Positions 54,299-63,874 of a stretch of 64,000 bases of DNA are shown here, one piece after another (within the stretch, counting starts at the first letter, position 1; each line of letters begins with the position of its first letter). Under the pieces are notes generated by a model. The model ran no database searches, was not told the origin of the DNA, and saw nothing but the letters and a program-made list of their open reading frames with translations. This stretch comes from an uncultured Butyrivibrio sp. (GTDB lineage: Bacteria > Bacillota > Clostridia > Lachnospirales > Lachnospiraceae). Location of the stretch: NCBI RefSeq assembly GCF_947169445.1, contig NZ_CAMVPU010000015.1, positions 1-64,000 on the forward strand, given 5' to 3'. Both the position numbers and the translations under genes were made by a program.

Positions 54299-56563
54299 TC
54301 ACAGTTTCTTGCTGTCGCGGTAGGAGCCGGGTGTGATTCCCTCGTACTTCTTGAAGGCACGTGTAAGAGCCTTGGCATCAAGGTAGCCAGAACCAACCGC
54401 TGCATCGTTAACTGAGGCTCCACCTTCAAGAAGCTCTTTCGCCTTCTCTACGCGAAGCTTCTGAATATACTCAAGAAGTCCCGTTCCAACAATATTCTTG
54501 AAGGTCCTGGACAGATGCGATACCGTAAAGCCATACTCATCTGCAATTCCCGATACCGAGAAGCCCTGCTCCGTGTAGTGATCCTTTATGTAAACCTGAA
54601 CATCATCCATCCAGGCAGGAATACCATCTTTTTCCTTATCCTCCATGTAGTCGATAATAGAGGAAAAGATATCCTTACTGATCTCACGAAGTTCCTCCAT
54701 GCTGTCTACAGTCATAAGTCTCTCTTCATAATTAAGAGAATCCATGAATTCCTGATCTGCTTTTTCCATTCGGTAGGAAATCGACATAGTAAGGATTGAC
54801 GCAAGACCATACATACGGTAAATATTCTGTCGAAGATATCTCTTGTTGTGCGGAAATGCCCCATTCAGATAAGCGTCCATCATCTGATAAGCTTCTCTGA
54901 AATTACCGGTCTCAAGGCAGTTAAGCATCATCTTGACCGTGTCAGCATATTTATCAAAAGGAGCCATAGCCTCATCAGACTGCTCGCTGATCACAGCCCA
55001 AACCGACTCAGCATCGCTGGCATCCTTCCAGAAAATCCTGTATTCCAGCTCACTTTGAAGTGCCAGATAGATGTTTCTCACATCCGCAAAGCTATAGTAG
55101 GTATCTCCAATCAGTATGTAAATAGGCTCCCTAAGTGTCTGCTCATAGAAAATTCGCATTTCCTCAAGCTTTTCTTTAAGGATTTCTTTGCTCTCAAGGC
55201 TTCCTATTCCTCTAAAGATCAGGTAATCATCGCCATATTTGTAAACTCTGCTGTCACTGCTTCCGGTCAGCTCATCCATTATATTCTTTATGGTAAAAGA
55301 CATAATGTCCTTATCCGCATTATCAAGAGCAATGGCAGCTTTCTTATTAATAAGCTCGCCCTGCTTGACGCTCTTTGGCCTTATCAGAATTACCGACCAG
55401 GGATTGCCTTCAGATACTCCGGTAAAATCACTAAAGGTCTTTATAATTGAATCATCACTGTTAATATCACCGTCCAGAACCCTTCTTATGCGGTTTTCAT
55501 GCATGTAAGGCTCAAGCTTGGTAACATTTTTCTGCATCAGAGAGTTCTCTGAAACAATTTTTGATACCTTTTCATTGACGCCCTTGAAAGTGTCCATAAA
55601 TCCGGCGTTTTCTTTTTCCTGAATAACATCCAAAAGCTCCTGCATTGGTTTCCAGAGCCTTGAAGTTGACTTAAAGGACAGGAAAAGAATAAGTACCAGC
55701 GCTCCAACAAGTTCAATTGCAAAAATAATCCAGAAAACCGTAACTTCCCTGTATAGGCTCGTCCTTGGCGCCCCTACATAGCAATACCAGGGAAGCGAGG
55801 AAAGATTCGCTCTTACATAATAATATCTATCCTTACTAAACTGTGCATTATCAGAAGAAATCACTTCTTCCAGAAGATTCTGTCTCGAAGCATCAGAAAT
55901 ATAAGCCATTTTGGAGCCATCAGTCAGGATTGTAACGCTCTCAGCAGCTTCACCCACATCAATCTCACTCATAAGGCCTTCAAAAATGATAACCGCCTTC
56001 TTTTTATAATGGTTATCATAAACATTTCGCATTACCCAAATCTGGCCTTCTGAAAAGATCACTCCACTATTGTTTCCGGCAAAATCTATGGCATCCATAA
56101 ACTGCTCCATATCCATGCCAAAGGTTTCTACGAAATAACCTATAAGTTTGGAATTCCAATATCTTGAATTAATAGCCAGCATGGAATTAGTGTCAAAATA
56201 GTAGACATATGCCTCTTTTATGGTATTAATATCCATATTTTCCAGCAATAGCTCTCTAAGATCCATGAGAGTTACTATATCAGCTCCCATCTCACCTTCA
56301 GACATATCAAGTGTTTTGGTAAGTCTTTTATCAGAAGAAATATTATTAAGGTTCGATAAATACTGCGCAAACTCTTTATCCAGATTGGCTGCCGTGATCT
56401 CTGCCCTCTGCTTGGCCATGGATGCGATATTGGCATCGATTACCTTATAATTATAGATATACCCCGCCATAGTTCCCAAAAGAACTATCAGACATATTAC
56501 GATATAAGAACTCATTATGGATTTAAAAATACTGCCACCAAATATTTTGTTCTTTGAATTCAT
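54299..56563 (-). CDS. membrane sensor AraC-family regulator
   Basis: A 754-residue protein with a transmembrane helix at about 13-35, an outside sensor region resembling dCache (about 40-275), a second helix near 277-298, and a long cytoplasmic part ending in a two-helix-turn-helix AraC domain (about 655-752; GFTVSHLSRTFKNIVG and GYLDAKALTRAFKKYEGITP). This is the YesS/YtdP type that senses sugars outside and directly activates transport genes. It lies between the permease operon and the divergent binding-protein gene, its likely targets. Confidence 0.93.
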   Translation of the reverse strand: MNSKNKIFGGSIFKSIMSSYIVICLIVLLGTMAGYIYNYKVIDANIASMAKQRAEITAANLDKEFAQYLSNLNNISSDKRLTKTLDMSEGEMGADIVTLMDLRELLLENMDINTIKEAYVYYFDTNSMLAINSRYWNSKLIGYFVETFGMDMEQFMDAIDFAGNNSGVIFSEGQIWVMRNVYDNHYKKKAVIIFEGLMSEIDVGEAAESVTILTDGSKMAYISDASRQNLLEEVISSDNAQFSKDRYYYVRANLSSLPWYCYVGAPRTSLYREVTVFWIIFAIELVGALVLILFLSFKSTSRLWKPMQELLDVIQEKENAGFMDTFKGVNEKVSKIVSENSLMQKNVTKLEPYMHENRIRRVLDGDINSDDSIIKTFSDFTGVSEGNPWSVILIRPKSVKQGELINKKAAIALDNADKDIMSFTIKNIMDELTGSSDSRVYKYGDDYLIFRGIGSLESKEILKEKLEEMRIFYEQTLREPIYILIGDTYYSFADVRNIYLALQSELEYRIFWKDASDAESVWAVISEQSDEAMAPFDKYADTVKMMLNCLETGNFREAYQMMDAYLNGAFPHNKRYLRQNIYRMYGLASILTMSISYRMEKADQEFMDSLNYEERLMTVDSMEELREISKDIFSSIIDYMEDKEKDGIPAWMDDVQVYIKDHYTEQGFSVSGIADEYGFTVSHLSRTFKNIVGTGLLEYIQKLRVEKAKELLEGGASVNDAAVGSGYLDAKALTRAFKKYEGITPGSYRDSKKL

Positions 56564-56824
56564 GTTCCTTTTTTCTCCAAAATTAATTATCAGTTTAAGG
56601 TTTTAATATTCTATCACATCAAATTTTATTATGGTAAAAGATTTTTTTGACAAGGCCCCTAAAAGCCGCATAAAATCAATAAGTGAAACCAAAAATCAAT
56701 TTTTGGGTGTGCCTTTTGTCAAAAAAAATCCCCGTTAAAAAAACTAGTTCTTGTTTGGATATCGGTTTTGAGATTATGCTAGGCTCACAAACAAAAACAC
56801 ATCTTTTTAGGAGGGTAAAAAGAA
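56564..56824. other. divergent promoter region of the sensor and binding-protein genes
   Basis: Holds the promoters for both genes. The inverted repeat at 56689-56706 is the only strong structure. A TATGCT box near 56777 may be the -10 of the plus-strand promoter; the -35 is poor. Confidence 0.4.
56689..56706. promoter_or_regulatory. inverted repeat upstream of the binding-protein gene
   Basis: CCAAAAA-TCAA-TTTTTGG, a 7-bp inverted repeat about 120 bases before the ATG. Its half-sites share CCAAAA/TTTTGG with the repeat at 53760-53780, though the gap is 4 rather than 7 bases. Both may bind the AraC-type regulator encoded between them. Confidence 0.5.
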
Positions 56825-58471
56825 ATGAAAAAGAAGGGTATAGCACTTTTGCTGTCCTTGATCATGACATCTTCTGTTATAGCAGGTTGTGGATCAGCAG
56901 CAAACGAAGCTGGAAATTCAGGTAGTAACCAGACAGCTTCTACTGCAACAACGGCGGGGGATGCCGCTGTAGAAAGTGGAGAACTTACACTCCCGCTTTC
57001 AGATAAAAAAGAAACAATTACTGTATGGATGGCAAATGACACCACAGCAATGGCAAAAAATGGTGGTGATTATAACAACAATCCTTTTTATCAGGAATTG
57101 GAAGCTCGTACAAATGTACATGTAGACTGGCAGGTTCCAGCAGCTCAGACAGAGTCAGAGCAGTTTAATCTTTTATTTACATCCGGAAATCTTCCAGATC
57201 TTATGTATTACAGTACAACTTCAAATATTGTATATAAGGATGGTCTTGATGCAGCAGTAGAAGACGGATACTTCCTTGATCTTACAGATCTTCTTCCTAA
57301 ATATGCACCACACTATCTTGAAGCACTTTCAAAGTCCAGCGAAAATGTTCAGAAGGCAGCTGTAACTGATGGCGGAAGATATGTTCAGATCTATTCAATT
57401 CTTCAGACTTCACAGCCTTCATTCTTTGGATATGTAGTTCGTCAGGACTGGCTCGATGAATGTGGTCTTTCAACACCTGTAACATACGATGATTGGGAGA
57501 ACATGCTTAGAACTTTCAAGGAAAAATATGGCGCTACTGCTCCACTTAGCACAGTTTCAACATTCCTTTGGAACCTTGGCTATGGTATGGGCGTTTACAA
57601 CATAATGGATTTCTATCAGGAAGACGGCAAGGTTAAGCAGGCACTTCTCGATGAGCCTGAAAACGTACGCAAGTTCCTCACACTTCTTAATAAGTGGTAC
57701 AAAGAGGGACTCCTTGATCCTGACTTTGCTTCATCAACAGCTTTCTGGGGTGATTCAGTACTTATTTCAAATAATAACACCGGCGTAACATGTACAATGT
57801 ACACAATGCCTGCAGCATTGTTCCTTCCTTCTATGAACGATGATAATGCTTCTTTCACTGCTCTTCAGAACCCTGTTGAGAATGCAGGTGACAAGCTTAA
57901 GGCTGGTTACGTAGTTCCTGATACAAATGCTTCATGGGTAATCTCAGCAGACTGCAAGAACCCTGAGCTTGTACTTAAGTGGATTGACTACCTCTACACA
58001 GAAGAGGGTGCTCTTTTCGGTAATTATGGTAAAGAGGGTGAGACCTTCAACATGGTTGATGGAAAACCTGTTTTCACAGATGTAATTTCCAACAATGCAG
58101 ACGGTCTTTCATATGATGAGGCTATGCGTCTCTACACATATGAGCCATCATGGCCTGGCATCTACTATGATTGGGAGAGAGAGCTTCAGTTCGTATCTGA
58201 AGATGACTTCAAGATGTGCTATACATGGAATGATTTTGATCACGATGCTACTTACTATCCTTCATATGCATCACTTACACTTGAAGAAACAGCTGAGTAT
58301 TCAGACATCTTCTCAGATCTTAGCACCTACATTCAGGAAAATCTTCTTTCCTTCGTTACAGGTTCCAAGAGCCTTGATGAGTATGATGATTTCCTCGCAA
58401 CAGTAAAGAGCATGAACCTTGAGAGAGTTGTAGAACTCAAGCAGTCAGCTCTTGACAGATTCAACAAATAA
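56825..58471 (+). CDS. lipoprotein sugar-binding protein of the LplB/LplC importer
   Basis: A 548-residue extracellular solute-binding protein of the YtcQ/LipO type. The signal peptide ends SSVIAGC with the lipidated cysteine at 21. The body has ITVWMANDTTA and repeated aromatic patches such as WERELQF and YEPSWPGIYYDWE that suit oligosaccharide binding. AGGAGG lies nine bases before the ATG. Divergent from the AraC-type gene, it should deliver ligand to the two permeases encoded on the other side of that regulator. Confidence 0.94.
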   Translation: MKKKGIALLLSLIMTSSVIAGCGSAANEAGNSGSNQTASTATTAGDAAVESGELTLPLSDKKETITVWMANDTTAMAKNGGDYNNNPFYQELEARTNVHVDWQVPAAQTESEQFNLLFTSGNLPDLMYYSTTSNIVYKDGLDAAVEDGYFLDLTDLLPKYAPHYLEALSKSSENVQKAAVTDGGRYVQIYSILQTSQPSFFGYVVRQDWLDECGLSTPVTYDDWENMLRTFKEKYGATAPLSTVSTFLWNLGYGMGVYNIMDFYQEDGKVKQALLDEPENVRKFLTLLNKWYKEGLLDPDFASSTAFWGDSVLISNNNTGVTCTMYTMPAALFLPSMNDDNASFTALQNPVENAGDKLKAGYVVPDTNASWVISADCKNPELVLKWIDYLYTEEGALFGNYGKEGETFNMVDGKPVFTDVISNNADGLSYDEAMRLYTYEPSWPGIYYDWERELQFVSEDDFKMCYTWNDFDHDATYYPSYASLTLEETAEYSDIFSDLSTYIQENLLSFVTGSKSLDEYDDFLATVKSMNLERVVELKQSALDRFNK

Positions 58472-58518
58472 ATAATAACCGTATTGGGGTACGTTATTAT
58501 ATTGTGCTTCTAAGCACG

Positions 58519-58566
58519 CAAAAAGACCTGGCAACTGCATTTTGCAAATTGTCAGGTCTTTATTTT
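58519..58566. terminator. bidirectional terminator
   Basis: AAAGACCTG (58522-58530) pairs with CAGGTCTTT (58553-58561). On plus it is followed by ATTTTTG and on minus by TTTTTGCG. It lies between the convergent binding-protein gene and the gene at 58560; the stop codon of the latter is inside the stem. A smaller ATAATAAC/GTTATTAT hairpin precedes it near 58473-58500. Confidence 0.85.
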
Positions 58567-59294
58567 TGTACACTTATTCGATCATCACCGGCAAGATAGT
58601 GAAGAAGGGCCTTTCTGGCCATTTCCTTGTCTGTAGCCTCAACACTTACCGTAAACTGATATGTGTGAAGCTTTAACTCCTCTTCCTGGGAACGCCTTTC
58701 TGCCTCTTCTATAGATCTGTCCCTGGTATCTTCACTGGTCATCTCCATAATATCTTCTATGGCGAATTTTTTGAACAAAGCCTTATGATTCTCGTCCTTA
58801 AGATACTTGTCAATTAGAGCAATTGTATTGCCGAGATTTAAGTACTCTCCATGCAAAAAGCGCTCCATATCCATGAGTTCAGCCTCACGCTGTATCCTCT
58901 CCTCATCCCAGACGACATTCTGGTCAAATATCGTTTTGGATTCTTCTTCATGGGTTCTTTGCCAGTCCAAGAGATACCATTTCCAAATCTGCAGACGTTT
59001 CCTGTTAATATCGCCATCACTTAGCTCAGACATTTTCTGACACGCATGTCTTACGCCTCTGGAAACCAGCTCATTAGTGGTCTTGGTGACATCATAGGTC
59101 CTGTCACTTACCACTTTTTTCTTCACATCATTATAAATCTTAAGCCCCAGAATATTCTCTGCCCTGACATCCAGCAAAAGAGAATAATCCCCATGCCTGG
59201 CAATGACAATAGGCCTTTCAGCGAGTTTATCCTTAAACTCGATAAAAGACTTGAGCACATCATCATTTTGAATATATCTGAAGGTTTTACTCAT
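58560..59294 (-). CDS. protein of unknown function, 244 residues
   Basis: A soluble, highly charged protein with no signal peptide or membrane segment. It begins SKTFRYIQNDDVLKSFIEF and has long Glu/Lys/Arg helices (about 100-215), then a short beta ending TYQFTVSVEATDKEMARKA. Its start overlaps the end of the PAS-GGDEF-EAL gene by eight bases, so the two are translated as a pair and may act together. I do not recognise the family. Confidence 0.75.
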   Translation of the reverse strand: MSKTFRYIQNDDVLKSFIEFKDKLAERPIVIARHGDYSLLLDVRAENILGLKIYNDVKKKVVSDRTYDVTKTTNELVSRGVRHACQKMSELSDGDINRKRLQIWKWYLLDWQRTHEEESKTIFDQNVVWDEERIQREAELMDMERFLHGEYLNLGNTIALIDKYLKDENHKALFKKFAIEDIMEMTSEDTRDRSIEEAERRSQEEELKLHTYQFTVSVEATDKEMARKALLHYLAGDDRISVQK

Positions 59295-60969
59295 CTGCTA
59301 CTGTCCTTTTTGAATCTTTTTGGGTATAGAGATCAAGTTTCTTAAAAGCTTCTATTCTGCAGGGACGTCCGTAATAATATCCCATCAGGTCAGAAACCGG
59401 ATACTGCTTGGCTATCTGAGCGGTCTCCTCATCTTCGATTCCCGTATAGCAGGTTCTGATCCGTAGCCTGTGGGTAAAAGAAGTAATCGCCTCTACAACA
59501 TACTTGTCGGTCATGTTCTTATCTATTCCATCAGTAAGTGCAGGAACCAGATTCACCAGATCAACCGGAAGATGTCGTACATAGTCCAATGTAGCAAAAT
59601 CAGTGACATCCAGTCCAATCTTAATGCCACAGGATTTAAGGAATTCAACCTGACTCTTTAGGTGTTCTATACTAAGCTGTCTGCTGCTTTGTGTCAACTC
59701 CAGTACAAGTCCGGTGGCAGGATACCCTGTTTTCCGCAGGATATCAATCAAAGTAGTTCTAAATTCAGATCTTTCAAGCTGCATAAACGCCAGATTGACG
59801 CTCAGATAAAAATCTCTCATGGTCTGTCTTATCTCAAGAGCATCCTTAAGCGCATTCTCCAAAATCCAGTTTCCCAGATTGTAAAAAATCTGATCCTGCT
59901 CAAGAAGCGGAATAAACTCAGATGGCGAAACACTGCCAAAAGGCTCCTTCTGCCATCTGACATAAACCTCCATGCCAACCAGTCTTCCATCAACTGCTGC
60001 CACTATTGGCTGATACTCCAGATAAAAGCCCTCCATACCATTAAGTACAGAGTTTCTTACAGCATCTACAAGATCAATATTACTCTTTTTATTCTCAAGC
60101 TCATCATTATGGAAAATAATCAGGTTCCCATGCCTCTGAGTCTTGGAAAACGTAAGCGCATACTTGGCACAGGTATAAATCGAATGCTCATCCACATCAA
60201 AGGCATCCGCAATGATAACACCGCCGCCAATCTCCGCCCCGACCTTTTTGCCTTCAATAGCAAGAGCTTCTCTTGTAAAGCTGCGCATAACACCATAGAA
60301 TCTCTTTACATCATCAATCGACATGCTCTCAGTTATGAGAGAAAGTGTCGTGCCATCGCCTCTGTATACCTTGCCCTTCCCGGCAGCCTCCTGCAAAAGC
60401 CTCTTGGCTGTTGCTCTCAGGATATTGTTACCTATCGCATAACCATACCTTCGATTAATGTCACCAAAGTCAATAAAATTGATCAAAAGAATTATATATT
60501 TCTTTTTATGGTTCTTCAGCTGCCTCATGTAATTCAGCATTTCAAACTGATTAGGCAGACTGGTTATCGGATCGTTATTGTCAACAATTCCCTTATTGAT
60601 AATGGAGCAGGCATAGTAAACCGGTCTTCCGGCATAATCCTTTATGACAACCCCACGGCAGGAGCATACTACATACTCTCCGTTCTTATTCTTGGCTCTA
60701 TATTCGTTATTAGGGTCAACCTTGGCCCCGGTAAAAACCTGATTTATATATTCGTTGTACTTGTCTCTGTCATCGGGATGAATCCTGTTTTCCCAGACAT
60801 TAGACGCATTATAGATATATTCTCCGGTAAGTCCAAAGTAATCTACTGCATTTGCAGACCACCTGGAGATATTCCTGGCCATATCAAACACATATACGTA
60901 ACGGCTTCTGGACGTTACAGCAAAGGTGTCAAATATTCTGTTAATTGTGTCATAGGTCTCTCTGGCCAT
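59287..60969 (-). CDS. degenerate PAS-GGDEF-EAL protein
   Basis: A 560-residue cytosolic protein: PAS domain (about 15-130, ISRWSANAVDYFGL), GGDEF-like (about 135-290), EAL-like (about 300-550). The GGDEF site reads YRGDGTTLS, so it has lost the catalytic residues. In the EAL part the leading glutamate (MEVYVRW), NLA asparagine and LELT glutamate remain. The DDFGTG motif, however, reads DVTDFAT, and the later lysine and glutamine are missing. Neither synthesis nor breakdown of c-di-GMP is expected, so it is more likely a c-di-GMP or protein-binding sensor. It overlaps the following gene by eight bases. Confidence 0.88.
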   Translation of the reverse strand: MARETYDTINRIFDTFAVTSRSRYVYVFDMARNISRWSANAVDYFGLTGEYIYNASNVWENRIHPDDRDKYNEYINQVFTGAKVDPNNEYRAKNKNGEYVVCSCRGVVIKDYAGRPVYYACSIINKGIVDNNDPITSLPNQFEMLNYMRQLKNHKKKYIILLINFIDFGDINRRYGYAIGNNILRATAKRLLQEAAGKGKVYRGDGTTLSLITESMSIDDVKRFYGVMRSFTREALAIEGKKVGAEIGGGVIIADAFDVDEHSIYTCAKYALTFSKTQRHGNLIIFHNDELENKKSNIDLVDAVRNSVLNGMEGFYLEYQPIVAAVDGRLVGMEVYVRWQKEPFGSVSPSEFIPLLEQDQIFYNLGNWILENALKDALEIRQTMRDFYLSVNLAFMQLERSEFRTTLIDILRKTGYPATGLVLELTQSSRQLSIEHLKSQVEFLKSCGIKIGLDVTDFATLDYVRHLPVDLVNLVPALTDGIDKNMTDKYVVEAITSFTHRLRIRTCYTGIEDEETAQIAKQYPVSDLMGYYYGRPCRIEAFKKLDLYTQKDSKRTVADE

Positions 60970-61033
60970 CTACACCACCCAAATTCATTATGTCTTTTTA
61001 TTCAGCCTTCATCTGGTGACCTTCAGCAGGAAA

Positions 61034-62392
61034 TTACCTGGAATCTCTGCTGTTTTGTCCCTGGGCGCGTCTGGCTTTCTGAAGCCTCTTGTTGTAATAC
61101 ATGGCCTCATCAGCTTTTTTAACTACGTCCTCAAGCTTAGTGCCATCCTCCGGACATCTTGCGTATCCGGCACTTATGGATACCTTCAGGGTTATCTCGC
61201 CAACTACAACATCTCTGGCAACATTCTGCCTCATTCTGGCAATAACGCCCTCGTAGAATTTTTTATCATGGGTTCCATGAATTACTACTACAAATTCATC
61301 GCCGCCTATTCTAAAGGCTCTGTCTTTTTCTCTGATACTGTTCTGCAGCCTCTTGGCTGTAATATTAAGGAGCGCATCTCCTGTCTCATGGCCATATGTA
61401 TCATTGACCATCTTGAAATCATTAAGATCCATATAAATGATTCCGAAAGGAAGCTTCTTCTTGGCAAGTTCCTCCATATGCTCGTGATAGCTTCTGGGAT
61501 TGTACAGGTTGGTAAGAGCATCTCTATAGGAAAGAACCTCAAGTTCCTTGGCATTGGCCTTCATGTTCATGTATGCATACATAAGCAGGGCCGCAAGAGC
61601 ACTTATTACAAATGCTATCAAAAGAACTATAAGTATCTCGGAAGTACTGGTCCACATACCAATTGGAGAGATTCCAAGACTCCAATAAGCACCACCCACT
61701 GTACTGATCATGGATTCCATGGGTGCCAGCAGCTCTTTTTCCGAGTATTCTCTGATAACCTTATTCTCGCCGGTTATGGCATTATTTCCGATCAGCTTGT
61801 ACTCATATCCGCTTTCAGCAAGGCCGTCAATATTTGCATCGGCTAAAAATGCCTCCATATCCACTGTTACAGAAGCAAATCCCCAAAAAGAACCATCTTT
61901 TAAGAATATCGGCTTCCTTATGATAATTGCCAAGCTCCCATCCTTAAGAAATGATGGCGCAATTATGATAGGAACTCCTGACATCTTACTATAATCCGCA
62001 TAAACGCCCTCTAAAGGATCATCAAAAAGATTTGTTTCCAAAAGCGTACTGGACTTGGCAGGATAAACAAAACTCACTACACCGCCCGGAGCAAGAGAAA
62101 TCTCTGTAACATCAAGATAATCATCAAAAAGAGCATCTGAAATCTGGGCGAACTCCTGCTCGGAAATCTCGCCATTGCTGCCTGTCAGCTGTATTTCAAA
62201 TACTCTTGTTACAAATTCTCTTGTATCAATCTCTGCGCTTATTGTATCCGCAATCGATTTAACTATAAAAGCTGCCTTCTCCTTACGGGATCCGGTAGTT
62301 CTGCTGATATAAAATGCTGCCACAGCAGTTGTGATAATAAGAGTTATTACAAATGTGATAAGTCCTAAAGTAACACTTTTCCTCTTTGTCAT
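61034..62392 (-). CDS. CHASE-GGDEF diguanylate cyclase
   Basis: A 452-residue membrane protein. Helices at about 8-30 and 255-278 bracket an outside CHASE-like sensor; EISLAPGGVVSFVYPA is the hallmark of that domain. A GGDEF domain follows, with MDLNDFKMVNDTYGHETGD and FRIGGDEFVVVI, both intact. It should make c-di-GMP. GAGGGAG lies just upstream of the ATG at 62392; an in-frame ATG ten codons earlier has no such site. It precedes the degenerate PAS-GGDEF-EAL gene by 64 bases, so maker and possible reader of c-di-GMP are cotranscribed. Confidence 0.92.
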   Translation of the reverse strand: MTKRKSVTLGLITFVITLIITTAVAAFYISRTTGSRKEKAAFIVKSIADTISAEIDTREFVTRVFEIQLTGSNGEISEQEFAQISDALFDDYLDVTEISLAPGGVVSFVYPAKSSTLLETNLFDDPLEGVYADYSKMSGVPIIIAPSFLKDGSLAIIIRKPIFLKDGSFWGFASVTVDMEAFLADANIDGLAESGYEYKLIGNNAITGENKVIREYSEKELLAPMESMISTVGGAYWSLGISPIGMWTSTSEILIVLLIAFVISALAALLMYAYMNMKANAKELEVLSYRDALTNLYNPRSYHEHMEELAKKKLPFGIIYMDLNDFKMVNDTYGHETGDALLNITAKRLQNSIREKDRAFRIGGDEFVVVIHGTHDKKFYEGVIARMRQNVARDVVVGEITLKVSISAGYARCPEDGTKLEDVVKKADEAMYYNKRLQKARRAQGQNSRDSR

Positions 62393-62520
62393 TTCTCCCT
62401 CACAGATCGCTTTTGAGAACATTTATAGCCCATATATAGTTATTATAACATACTTTAATACGAAATATATATCCGTAGAATCTAGCAGAAATATAATACG
62501 ATGAAAAAATTATTCCAATA

Positions 62521-62955
62521 TCAAATTGCTTTCTTAAGGTAATCCATAGCCTCAAGATATCCATTAAGCCCATGACCGTAAATCTGCTTGTCACATGCAG
62601 GAGCAGTTACAGACACTTTGCGAAATTCCTCTCTGGATGTGATATCTGAGATGTGAACCTCCACTTTTTTGATGTGTTCTACACTCTTGAGGGCATCATG
62701 GATTGCATAGCTGTAATGAGTATAGGCTCCGGGATTTATCACTATTCCGGCAGTTCCATCACTGTAGGCCTCCTGTATCCTGTCAATGATAGCTCCCTCA
62801 TGATTGGACTGAAAGAGAACAACCTCATCCCCATCAGCCAATGCTTTTTCTTTTATAATATTGCACAGATACTCATAGTCCTGATTTCCATAAATTGCCT
62901 TTTCCCTGATTCCAAGGAAATTTAAGTTTGGTCCATTGATCACCAGTATTTTCAT
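62521..62955 (-). CDS. aroQ: type II 3-dehydroquinate dehydratase
   Basis: Removes water from 3-dehydroquinate in the shikimate pathway. The 144-residue length and the motifs INGPNLNFLGIRE, INPGAYTHYSYAIHDAL and VEVHISDITSREEFR, with catalytic tyrosine (in the loop after GIRE), asparagine and histidine, fit the small dodecameric type II enzyme. It stands alone, 129 bases upstream of the CHASE-GGDEF gene. Confidence 0.95.
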   Translation of the reverse strand: MKILVINGPNLNFLGIREKAIYGNQDYEYLCNIIKEKALADGDEVVLFQSNHEGAIIDRIQEAYSDGTAGIVINPGAYTHYSYAIHDALKSVEHIKKVEVHISDITSREEFRKVSVTAPACDKQIYGHGLNGYLEAMDYLKKAI

Positions 62956-63058
62956 ATGCTCTCCCTTAATTCAGAGCCATTATATGACTCAAATTATTTA
63001 CTTTTTAGGCATAGCCAGATATTGTTTTAGCTAATCACTTTATTATAAGTCTCAGCTT

Positions 63059-63751
63059 TCAATGAAAGAAATCCGATAATTTGAACTCTTTTCCGGTTCT
63101 TTCCTCATATATTTCCACGAAGGATTTTCCCTGATCCTCCGGATTAAGGTCCACATCCTTGGACTTAATCCTCCATTCATTGTCTTCAGGCAGAAATTCA
63201 TAGGCCAGATTGTGCTGAACCCACTCATAGGCCATATCATCAGCAGTGCGGAAGCTCTGCATATCTGCACCATGAACAGGATGAACATCGATAAGCGCCT
63301 GGCAGATGATCACCATATCGTTGGAATCATTAATCTTGTAGGAATCCATGATTTTCCAGTGATCTTCACAATATTCTACGCTGTACTCTTCGCCATTATA
63401 GTCAAAGGCATAGTTCTTATCTTTTCCATCCACATCCCTGAAGTTCAAATCCGCTGTGGAAGACAGCAAGCCTTTTGAAGGATTCTGTATTACATCCGAT
63501 ATAAGCTCATCCGATTTATCAGAAACATAGGATTTACCAAGTGCTGCTATATCATCTCCCTTTTCATCCAAAAAAGACTTCCCCAGGGCCGCAATGTCAT
63601 CTCCCTTATCCTCAATAAAGGATTTTCCAAAAGTTGCTATATCACTTGCCTTTTCTTCATCTATATATTTAGTTAGTTCACTGCTGCAGCCTCCGCAGAG
63701 CATAACCCCTGCCACAAGAACTGCCGCACAAATCAGATTTCGTTTTTTCAT
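63059..63751 (-). CDS. lipoprotein with short tandem repeats
   Basis: A 230-residue lipoprotein; signal ends MLCGGC with lipidated cysteine at 22. Residues about 30-85 hold four copies of a 15-residue unit, the two best reading DKGDDIAALGKSF and EKGDDIAALGKSY, likely an amphipathic helix stalk. A C-terminal domain of about 125 residues (NYAFDYNGEEYSVEY, HPVHGADMQSF) has no family I recognise. It should be anchored outside. Monocistronic by context. Confidence 0.82.
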   Translation of the reverse strand: MKKRNLICAAVLVAGVMLCGGCSSELTKYIDEEKASDIATFGKSFIEDKGDDIAALGKSFLDEKGDDIAALGKSYVSDKSDELISDVIQNPSKGLLSSTADLNFRDVDGKDKNYAFDYNGEEYSVEYCEDHWKIMDSYKINDSNDMVIICQALIDVHPVHGADMQSFRTADDMAYEWVQHNLAYEFLPEDNEWRIKSKDVDLNPEDQGKSFVEIYEERTGKEFKLSDFFH

Positions 63752-63815
63752 AATATTCTCTCCCGTATCACTATATTATATAAAAAAAACGGGAAAAATA
63801 TAGAAAAAAAAAATA

Positions 63816-63865
63816 AGTATGGTCGTCAGTGTACGTGCAGTTCCCCCTGCTCGTCACTGACGACC
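63816..63865 (-). terminator. terminator of the gene at the window end
   Basis: GGTCGTCAGTG (63821-63831) pairs perfectly with CACTGACGACC (63855-63865). On the minus strand CATACTTA and then a run of T follow. It starts 10 bases past the stop at 63875. Confidence 0.85.
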
Positions 63866-63874
63866 ACGATTAAT

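Noticed and set aside
59662..61122. 486-codon plus-strand open frame
   Set aside because: It lies antisense to the PAS-GGDEF-EAL gene, lacks a ribosome binding site and reads as basic, Ile/Ser-rich sequence without domains.
61016..61846. 276-codon plus-strand open frame
   Set aside because: Antisense to the CHASE-GGDEF gene with no ribosome binding site or recognisable motif.
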